Shown: positions 1 through 5,192 of the stretch, in pieces
Position numbering within the stretch: position 1 is the first letter of the stretch
Layout: each line of letters opens with the position of its first letter
Origin: AEGEAN-183 sp964002385
GTDB taxonomy: Bacteria; Pseudomonadota; Gammaproteobacteria; Magnimaribacterales; Magnimaribacteraceae
Assembly (NCBI GenBank): GCA_964002385.1
Contig: CAXFFS010000092.1
Location: 1-5,192 of the forward strand
Direction of reading: 5' to 3'
Length of the DNA stretch: 5,192 nt
Program-made: the position numbers and the translations under genes
Notes under the pieces: model-generated
What the model saw: only the letters and a program-made list of their open reading frames with translations
Told to the model about the DNA's origin: nothing
Database searches by the model: none

Positions 1-2001
1 CAAGTAGGAATAACCATAGATTTCGATAATGACGGTAAGACTGCCTACAGATTTTCCGTTAATGCAGGGGGTTCCATAAATGATGGAACTGTAATCAATG
101 AGAATGAACAAAACATGGATTGGGATGGGGATTGGCTATCGGCCACTAGCATTACAGATACAGGCTGGGTTGCAGAGATTTTAATCCCCTGGACAATTAC
201 TTCTATGAAATCACAGAAAGGTGAAGAGCGAACTGTTGGTTTTTGTTTTTATAGAATGCTTCTCTCAGAATACAAAGTATCTGCCACATGCAGAGGGAGT
301 CCTTATGTAAACAAATTTCTTTCAGTATTTGATGAAATGAATTTTAAACAATATGAAGTTTCTAAATTGGACTTCTTCCCCTACATCACTATTTCAGATG
401 ATTCTGTAACTGAAGAACAGAATACTAAAACTGGTGCTGAGATTTTTTGGAAAATAGACTCTAGTAAACAACTAAATGCCACTTTTAACCCTGACTTTGG
501 TCAAGTTGAAAGTGATGAACTGGTTGTTAATTTCTCAGCTACAGAGACTTATTATTCGGATAAGCGTCCTTTCTTTGCTGAAAATCAGTCTATGTTTGAA
601 GTTCAGGGATATCAGATGTTTTATGTTATTAACACCAGGAGAATAGGAGGAGCTCCAGACTATAACTGTCCTAGCTTTTCTTCAAATTTAGCTTCCTCAT
701 GTAGCACTAATCAAAAAGGTACCTCGGATATAGATTTAGCCATTAGGTATATTCAGCAATCTGAGACTTTAGATTTTGGTTTTTTAGGAGCATCTGAGAA
801 AGATGAAGACTTTAGCCAGGGAAGAGATTTCTATGCGACTAAATTCAGGAAAACAAGCAAGAATTTTTCTTTTGGATATTTAGGCACTCATGTAGAAAGG
901 CCAGTACTAAATAGAGAAGCTACTGTGCATACAACTGATTTTGAATATTGGGCTTCAGAAGACCTAAGGGTGAGTGGTGTTTTAATAAATTCCAAAGTTA
1001 ATGATAAGGATGGGTATGGATTTAGGGTTGGATATGGCTACACCCCAAGCAAAACCTTTTCTGGTGGAATGGGTGTCTGGTATTTTGATGAAAAAATAGA
1101 TTTAAGTGATATGGGATATCTGTGGAGGAATGATTATGCAATGCTCTCTGGAAGGTTCGAATGGAAGCAACCTGAATTTCCTGAGAGCTCTTTGAGCAGA
1201 GAAAGAAAGTACCAATTAGATTTTGCTTATGAGACTGATAGAAAAGGAACTAAAGAGACTCCTCCTATTGCTTTTACACTTACTAATGGGTTTAAAAATT
1301 CTTCCCAAGCCACATTAAAAACTTTTTATAGAGCTAGCGGGAGAGACAGCGTTATTACTAGGAGATATGAACAATCACCCTATATAAATATGCCTAAAGG
1401 GTACGGCTATGAGTTCGAATACATGGGACCTTCTAAGGATTACTATCAATACATGTTTAATTACAAAAGAAGAAAAGGAGAAGAATACACACCATCTCTT
1501 GGATGGAATACTGAATATGATGCTTTTCTAGAACTGTCGCCTTTTGATAACTTATCAATATCTGTGTATTACAGTGAGTACGAAGAGGAAGGCTGGTTAA
1601 ATTGGATCCAAGATAATTTGTTAGCCACATACGACATGAAGCAAAGAGTTACTGTTACGGGACTAAATTGGTTTAAAGGCGATAGGCATGAGTTAAGAGT
1701 TAAAGCACAAATGGTTGCTTTCACTGCAAGAAATCCAATGCCCTTTCTAGCAGATCAGTTTGGAAATCTAAATATTTCTCCAAAAAAGATTGCCGTACCT
1801 CCTATAACATTAAGCGATCTAGCTTTTCAAATTCGCTATAGATATGAATTGATGCCATTATCTTATCTCTATGTGGTTTACACCAAAGGTGGAAGGGTAG
1901 TAGGAATAGATGAAGAAGACAGTTTGAGAAAAATCTATAAACGCCCTTGGGAAGATCCTCAGGCTGATACTTTTACAGTAAAATTACGGTATAGATTCTA
2001 A
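1..2001 (+). CDS. CBM9-like/DUF5916 outer-membrane protein, first array member (5' truncated by window edge)
   Basis: The reading frame is open from base 1, so the gene begins upstream. Alignment with the complete neighbour puts visible codon 1 opposite its residue 103, so about 102 codons including the signal peptide are missing and the full protein would be near 768 residues. Visible codons 1-115 are the second half of a carbohydrate-binding-family-9-like domain (acidic loop DFDNDG, DWDGDW, then IPW). From about codon 120 comes the DUF5916 region: DFFPYI, NPDFGQVESDE at 163-173, DKRPFF, and NTRRIG followed by a C-x10-C pair at codons 223 and 234. The protein ends TVKLRYRF, an amphipathic strand with terminal Phe typical of outer-membrane barrels. 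Codons 82 and 97 are an extra Cys pair absent from the second paralogue. Family assignment is from recognised motifs; the barrel location is inferred. No ligand or reaction is known for the family. Confidence 0.9.
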   Translation, partial: QVGITIDFDNDGKTAYRFSVNAGGSINDGTVINENEQNMDWDGDWLSATSITDTGWVAEILIPWTITSMKSQKGEERTVGFCFYRMLLSEYKVSATCRGSPYVNKFLSVFDEMNFKQYEVSKLDFFPYITISDDSVTEEQNTKTGAEIFWKIDSSKQLNATFNPDFGQVESDELVVNFSATETYYSDKRPFFAENQSMFEVQGYQMFYVINTRRIGGAPDYNCPSFSSNLASSCSTNQKGTSDIDLAIRYIQQSETLDFGFLGASEKDEDFSQGRDFYATKFRKTSKNFSFGYLGTHVERPVLNREATVHTTDFEYWASEDLRVSGVLINSKVNDKDGYGFRVGYGYTPSKTFSGGMGVWYFDEKIDLSDMGYLWRNDYAMLSGRFEWKQPEFPESSLSRERKYQLDFAYETDRKGTKETPPIAFTLTNGFKNSSQATLKTFYRASGRDSVITRRYEQSPYINMPKGYGYEFEYMGPSKDYYQYMFNYKRRKGEEYTPSLGWNTEYDAFLELSPFDNLSISVYYSEYEEEGWLNWIQDNLLATYDMKQRVTVTGLNWFKGDRHELRVKAQMVAFTARNPMPFLADQFGNLNISPKKIAVPPITLSDLAFQIRYRYELMPLSYLYVVYTKGGRVVGIDEEDSLRKIYKRPWEDPQADTFTVKLRYRF

Positions 2002-2020
2002 AAATAACTTCTTAACCTAA

Positions 2021-2036
2021 GTATGTTTTTACATAC
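2021..2036. repeat. Small inverted repeat (GTATGT-TTTT-ACATAC)
   Basis: This is a perfect 6-bp stem with a 4-nt loop, 19 bp after the stop of the first gene. The stem has only two G-C pairs and no T-tract follows, so it is a poor intrinsic terminator. The overlapping sequence ATACCAGTAT could form a competing short hairpin. It may be chance in AT-rich DNA. Confidence 0.3.
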
Positions 2037-2057
2037 CAGTATAGATATATTGACTAC

Positions 2058-2085
2058 TTGTGTTTCTCCATTCTAGCCTTAGAAT
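2058..2085 (+). promoter_or_regulatory. Weak candidate sigma-70-type promoter for the second paralogue
   Basis: TAGAAT at 2080-2085 matches the -10 consensus at five of six positions. With a 16-bp spacer, TTGTGT at 2058-2063 matches the -35 at three of six. A better -35-like TTGACT at 2050-2055 lies 24 bp away, which is too far. The -10 is also one arm of an inverted repeat (ATTCTA-GCCT-TAGAAT, 2070-2085). Such matches are common in AT-rich DNA, so this is only a candidate; co-transcription with the upstream gene is equally possible. Confidence 0.2.
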
Positions 2086-2099
2086 AGCCCCTCATTTTT

Positions 2100-2104
2100 A
2101 GGAG
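2100..2104 (+). promoter_or_regulatory. Ribosome binding site deciding the TTG start at 2113
   Basis: AGGAG lies eight bases before TTG at 2113. No ATG or GTG in this frame is suitably placed between the site and the signal peptide, and starting at TTG gives a complete signal sequence with basic N-terminus. The site therefore supports the non-ATG start. Confidence 0.75.
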
Positions 2105-2112
2105 TAAATACC

Positions 2113-4434
2113 TTGCATAGGAAGCTAAGTCCTTTTTCCTGCCTTGTCTTAACATTCTCTTTATTTATTGCATTGCCAGTTTATTCAGTGGATATCAAGA
2201 TTGATGGTGTTTTAGATGATGCGGATTGGTCTTCTGCCCGAGAGTGGACCAAATATTATGAATCAATGCCGTTTTCTTTAGCGGAGCCAAAGCATTATCA
2301 GAAAGTTCTAGTTCAGCAAGATGAAAAGGGAATGTATTTTGGTTTTATTAATGAGCAGCCAAGAGAATCAATACGTGCGAATAAGCATGAAAGAGATGAT
2401 GAAATGGCAAATGCTGATAAAGCAGGCTTAGCGATAGATTTTGATGGTGATGGTCTTACCGCTTATGGCTTCACTGTTTCGGCTGGAGGCTCTATAAGTG
2501 ATGGCATTTATAGAAATGAGAACGAAGCTAACTATGACTGGGATGCTGATTGGGATTCAGCCACTCATATTGAAGGAGATGCGTGGTTTATTGAAATGTT
2601 TATTCCTTGGAGTATAGCTCCAATGAAGGCTCAGAAAGGAGAAATTAGAACCGTTAAATTATCTTTTTGGAGAATGGTAGCAGCTGAATGGCGGGTGAAT
2701 ACCTCAATAAAAGGTAACCCAAGACAAGAGAAATTTATGTCTCTTTTCCATGAATACGACTTTAAAAACTACAGCGTTTCGAAATTAGATTTTTTCCCAT
2801 ACATAAATATTACTGAAGACAGAATTAAAGAAGATCAAGAGAACAAGGTAGGAGCAGAGATATTTTGGAAGATTGATTCGGGTAAACAACTAAACATAGC
2901 TTTAAATCCTGATTTTGGACAAGTTGAAAGCGATGAGCTTGTGGTTAACTTCACTCAAAATGAAACCTTTTATTCAGATAAAAGGCCTTTCTTTTCTGAA
3001 AATCACTCTTTGTTTGATGTGAAAGGCTATAGATTCTTTTACATCATAAACACAAGGAGAATCGGGTCTGCTCCAGATTACAATTGCTCTAAATACACTG
3101 ATTCGTTAAAAAATATGTGCGAGGCAAGTCAAGAAGGTATTACTGACATTGACTATGCCATACGGTACACACAGCAGGGCGAGTCCATTGACTTTGGTTT
3201 TCTAAGTGCTTCTGAAGCCGACGAACAATTCAGTCAAGGAAATGATTTTTATGCAATAAGGGCTAGAAAAAATTCTGATAATTATTCCTTGGGTTATCTG
3301 GGGACATACACAGAAAGACCGGTTCTGGATAGAGAAGCCAAAGTCCATTCAATCGATTTGACTTATAGACCTACAGATAAAGTGAGGGTAGACACTGTTT
3401 TTATTAGTTCAAATATTGAGCAAGGACTAGATGATACCAAGAAGTCAGGAGAAGCATTTAGATTTAGACTAACGGCTTCGCCTAGAAAAGGGAGATGGCA
3501 TGATATGGGAGTCTTCTTTTTTGGGAAAGAATTGGATATAACGGATATGGGTTATCAAATATCAAATGATTGGCTTTTCCTAGGCAGCCAGAATGGCTTA
3601 AAGTTTTCAGACTACGACGAGTCATCTATTTTTCTTTCAAATGAAATTGAAGTGGGCTATTCGTTTGAAAGCAATGCAGACTTAGATAAATCAAGTCAAT
3701 CCACCTATTTGACTTACAAGAGTAGTTTTAGAAATACCTCTAACATTGAATTCACAAATTTTTATAGAACTCCTAGCAAAGATTTTTGGATAACCCGGGG
3801 TAACTTGATCTCCCCCTACATCAAAAAACCTAAGAATTATGGAACTAAGTTGCAATTCATGGGCCCTTCTACAGATTTCTTTAAATATATCTTGGAGGTT
3901 AAAAGAGAAAAAGGATCGCAATGGAGCTTTTCAGCATTAGGCTTTAAAACTTCTTATATGGCTATGGCCGACTTTACTCCTCGAGATAATCTAAGTCTCA
4001 GCTTGATGTATCAACTTAGCAAGGAAGATAATTGGTTAAATTGGATTGAAGATAATTTGTTGGGAATTTATAAATCAAAACAAAGAATTACGGTTGCATC
4101 AATGAATTGGTTTGGAGGAGATAAACATGAGTTAAGAATGAAAGCTCAAATGGTAGCTTTCACAGCCAGGCAACCAGGTGCTTATCTTGGCGATGCAACA
4201 GGATCTCTGAATCCCATTGAAATGGCACTTCCACCCTTTAGTTTGAGTGATTTAGCTTTCCAAGTTAGGTATCGTTATGAAATTTTGCCTTTAGCTTATC
4301 TCTATGTGGTTTATTCCAAAGGGGGAAGAATAGTTGAACTTGATGAAGAGGACAGTTTGGGCGAGTTGTATAAACGTCCTTGGAATGATCCTCAGGCAGA
4401 TAACTTCACAGTGAAAGTTAGATACAGATTCTAA
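2113..4434 (+). CDS. CBM9-like/DUF5916 outer-membrane protein, second array member (complete)
   Basis: A 773-residue protein with a TTG start set by AGGAG eight bases upstream. Residues 1-25 form a signal peptide (basic HRK, hydrophobic core, likely cleavage after VYS). Residues about 28-215 are a carbohydrate-binding-family-9-like domain (IDGVLDDADW near 30-39, acidic loop DFDGDG at 109-114, DWDADW at 142-147, IPW at 164-166). DUF5916 follows: DFFPYI at 226-231, NPDFGQVESDE at 265-275, DKRPFF at 289-294, RRIG at 315-318. The last strand, TVKVRYRF, ends in Phe as expected for an outer-membrane β-barrel. After signal removal the only cysteines are C325 and C336, a probable disulfide. It is closely related to both neighbours, most visibly in the CBM9-like, NPDFGQVE and C-terminal segments. 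It lies 50 bp from the next gene, so the two are probably co-transcribed. Export and barrel topology are inferred; ligand and activity are unknown. Confidence 0.93.
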   Translation: MHRKLSPFSCLVLTFSLFIALPVYSVDIKIDGVLDDADWSSAREWTKYYESMPFSLAEPKHYQKVLVQQDEKGMYFGFINEQPRESIRANKHERDDEMANADKAGLAIDFDGDGLTAYGFTVSAGGSISDGIYRNENEANYDWDADWDSATHIEGDAWFIEMFIPWSIAPMKAQKGEIRTVKLSFWRMVAAEWRVNTSIKGNPRQEKFMSLFHEYDFKNYSVSKLDFFPYINITEDRIKEDQENKVGAEIFWKIDSGKQLNIALNPDFGQVESDELVVNFTQNETFYSDKRPFFSENHSLFDVKGYRFFYIINTRRIGSAPDYNCSKYTDSLKNMCEASQEGITDIDYAIRYTQQGESIDFGFLSASEADEQFSQGNDFYAIRARKNSDNYSLGYLGTYTERPVLDREAKVHSIDLTYRPTDKVRVDTVFISSNIEQGLDDTKKSGEAFRFRLTASPRKGRWHDMGVFFFGKELDITDMGYQISNDWLFLGSQNGLKFSDYDESSIFLSNEIEVGYSFESNADLDKSSQSTYLTYKSSFRNTSNIEFTNFYRTPSKDFWITRGNLISPYIKKPKNYGTKLQFMGPSTDFFKYILEVKREKGSQWSFSALGFKTSYMAMADFTPRDNLSLSLMYQLSKEDNWLNWIEDNLLGIYKSKQRITVASMNWFGGDKHELRMKAQMVAFTARQPGAYLGDATGSLNPIEMALPPFSLSDLAFQVRYRYEILPLAYLYVVYSKGGRIVELDEEDSLGELYKRPWNDPQADNFTVKVRYRF

Positions 4435-4440
4435 GAAGAG

Positions 4441-4473
4441 GAATTTACTGTAAAATTAAGTTATCGGATCTAA
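4441..4473 (+). pseudogene. Relic 3' end of a deleted DUF5916 paralogue
   Basis: Translated in the frame of the second gene, these bases read EFTVKLSYRI followed by TAA. This matches the family C-termini TFTVKLRYRF (first gene) and NFTVKVRYRF (second gene). By base count it matches the end of the first gene at 24 of 33 positions and the end of the second at 21 of 33. Against the second gene, five codons (F, T, V, Y, R) differ synonymously, which means the copy diverged while coding for protein. It has no start codon or signal peptide of its own and is too short to function. The simplest reading is the tail of a fourth array member lost by deletion. An old slippage duplication is less likely given this divergence pattern. 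Confidence 0.7.
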
Positions 4474-4474
4474 C

Positions 4475-4480
4475 AGAGGA
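4475..4480 (+). promoter_or_regulatory. Ribosome binding site of the third paralogue
   Basis: AGAGGA lies four bases before ATG at 4485. The ATG overlaps a TAA (TAATG) in the frame of the second gene. The site fixes the start, which is followed at once by a signal sequence. Confidence 0.7.
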
Positions 4481-4484
4481 ATTA

Positions 4485-5192
4485 ATGACATCAAGGAAGT
4501 TTATATTTAGAAATATTTCTTTAATCCCCCTTCTTCTTTTCAGCAATTTACTTTTATCCACAATAGTAGTGGATGGAAAGCTGGATGAAGAAGAGTGGAA
4601 GTCTGCACAAAAGATCACTAAATTTTATCAAGTTATGCCTTTTACGCTTGCAGAACCTGAGCAATCAACAATTGTTTTGGTTCATGAAACTGAGAAAGGT
4701 TTGTTTGTGGGTTATAAAAACTATCAACCCACTGAAACTATGCGAGCTCAACAACATGAAAGGGACGCCGATGATGCCAATGCCGACAAAGTAGGAATGA
4801 GTGTGGATTTCGATGGAGACTCTTTGATGGCTTATTCTTTTACTGTCTCGCTTGGCGGATCCTTATGGGATGCTGTTTATCGCAATGAAAATGAAAGCAA
4901 AAAAGATTGGGATGCAGACTGGGTTGCAAAAACATCAATATCAGAAGATGTTTGGTATGCAGAATTCTTTATTCCGTGGACCGTTGCCCCTATGAAAACC
5001 CAAACAGGGGACCAAAGAAAAATAAAAATTAGTTTTTGGCGAATGTCTCTAGAGATATCAAAAGCATTCGCTACCATTAAATCTAACCCTCGAAGATCAA
5101 CGTTTATTTCTACCTTTAATGAGCTACATATAAAGAATTTTGAGGTTTCGAACGTAGACTTCTTTCCTTATATTACTGCCTCAAACGAAAAA
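4485..5192 (+). CDS. CBM9-like/DUF5916 outer-membrane protein, third array member (3' truncated by window edge)
   Basis: The ATG at 4485 has AGAGGA four bases upstream, and the frame stays open for 236 codons to the window end. Residues 1-25 look like a signal peptide: RKFIFR, then a hydrophobic stretch rich in Ile and Leu, with possible cleavage after LLS. Residues 28 to about 215 match the carbohydrate-binding-family-9-like domain of the second gene almost without gaps: VVDGKLDEEEW at 28-38, PFTLAEPE, HERDADDANADK ending at residue 102, DFDGDS at 108-113, DWDADW, IPW. The visible part ends at DFFPYI (225-230), the first recognisable DUF5916 motif, so the barrel lies outside the window. A total of about 770 residues is expected. 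There are no cysteines in the visible part. The gene is close behind the second paralogue and probably in its transcript. Function is unknown, as for its neighbours. Confidence 0.9.
   Translation, partial: MTSRKFIFRNISLIPLLLFSNLLLSTIVVDGKLDEEEWKSAQKITKFYQVMPFTLAEPEQSTIVLVHETEKGLFVGYKNYQPTETMRAQQHERDADDANADKVGMSVDFDGDSLMAYSFTVSLGGSLWDAVYRNENESKKDWDADWVAKTSISEDVWYAEFFIPWTVAPMKTQTGDQRKIKISFWRMSLEISKAFATIKSNPRRSTFISTFNELHIKNFEVSNVDFFPYITASNEK

Larger units (their letters stand above)
2002..2112 (+). other. Intergenic spacer between first and second paralogues
   Basis: This 111-bp gap holds no credible gene. It contains two 6-bp inverted repeats with 4-nt loops, a weak possible promoter overlapping the second repeat, and the ribosome binding site of the next gene. 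No GC-rich hairpin followed by a T-run is present, so transcription may continue from the first gene into the second. No relic of a family C-terminus was found here, unlike the next spacer. Confidence 0.6.
4430..4483 (+). repeat. Imperfect direct repeat of a stop-codon plus Shine-Dalgarno module
   Basis: TCTAA followed within one or two bases by AGAGGAATT occurs at 4430-4445 and again at 4469-4483. The first copy is the stop of the second paralogue. The second copy is the stop of the relic C-terminus and the ribosome binding site of the third paralogue. The two copies bracket the relic, as expected if each array member once ended with a stop directly followed by the next gene's ribosome binding site. 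Confidence 0.6.

Noticed and set aside
115..2001. ATG at 115 as the true start of the first gene
   Set aside because: The frame is open back to base 1 and the upstream codons match the paralogues' CBM9-like domain. There is no ribosome binding site or signal peptide at 115.
2021..2036. Intrinsic terminator after the first gene
   Set aside because: The stem is only 6 bp and AT-rich, and no T-run follows it, so termination is not supported.
3691..3921. Minus-strand open frame of 76 codons
   Set aside because: It lies entirely antisense within the well-supported second gene, shows no recognisable domain, and is best explained as a shadow.
1..4434. TonB-dependent receptor / SusC-type transporter identity
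   Set aside because: The outer-membrane-like C-terminus is similar, but there is no TonB box or plug domain. The N-terminal domain is CBM9-like and the NPDFGQVE...RRIG hallmark belongs to DUF5916.
4435..4484. Insertion-sequence scar or attachment site between the second and third genes
   Set aside because: The repeat here consists of stop-codon and ribosome-binding sequences plus a coding relic of the same family. There are no terminal inverted repeats or transposase remnants.
4573..4794. Plus-strand open frame of 73 codons
   Set aside because: It is an alternative frame inside the third gene, whose own frame matches the family throughout. It has no supporting ribosome binding site.
4877..5077. 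Minus-strand open frame of 66 codons
   Set aside because: It is antisense to the conserved CBM9-like domain of the third gene and shows no independent coding evidence.

Overview
The window appears to come from an AT-rich (about 35-40% GC by spot counts) Gram-negative bacterium. All three genes encode large exported proteins of the outer-membrane type. The two visible gene starts carry good Shine-Dalgarno sequences (AGGAG, AGAGGA), which fits a low-GC gammaproteobacterium, possibly marine, better than a member of the Bacteroidota. This assignment is tentative, because the family occurs in both groups.

Layout: everything is on the + strand and consists of one gene family in tandem. (1) Positions 1-2001 hold the 3' part of a CBM9-like/DUF5916 protein gene whose first ~100 codons lie upstream. 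(2) A 111-bp spacer at 2002-2112 has two small inverted repeats, a weak possible promoter and a clear ribosome binding site. (3) Positions 2113-4434 hold a complete paralogue of 773 residues with a TTG start and a signal peptide. (4) A 50-bp spacer at 4435-4484 holds a relic of the last ten codons and stop of another family member, then a ribosome binding site. (5) Positions 4485-5192 hold the 5' part of a third paralogue, cut by the window edge after 236 codons.

Each complete protein would have a signal peptide, a periplasmic or surface carbohydrate-binding-family-9-like β-sandwich of about 200 residues, and a DUF5916 region of about 550 residues. The DUF5916 region has the hallmark NPDFGQVE...DKRPFF...RRIG segment and ends in an amphipathic strand finishing in Phe, as outer-membrane β-barrels do. 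The biological role of this family is not established. An outer-membrane barrel that binds or transports a ligand is an inference.

The most notable feature is the vestigial C-terminus between the second and third genes. Its codons differ from the end of the second gene mostly at synonymous positions, so it looks like the tail of a deleted fourth array member and not a recent slippage duplication. No RNA genes, CRISPR arrays, insertion sequences or transposase genes were seen.
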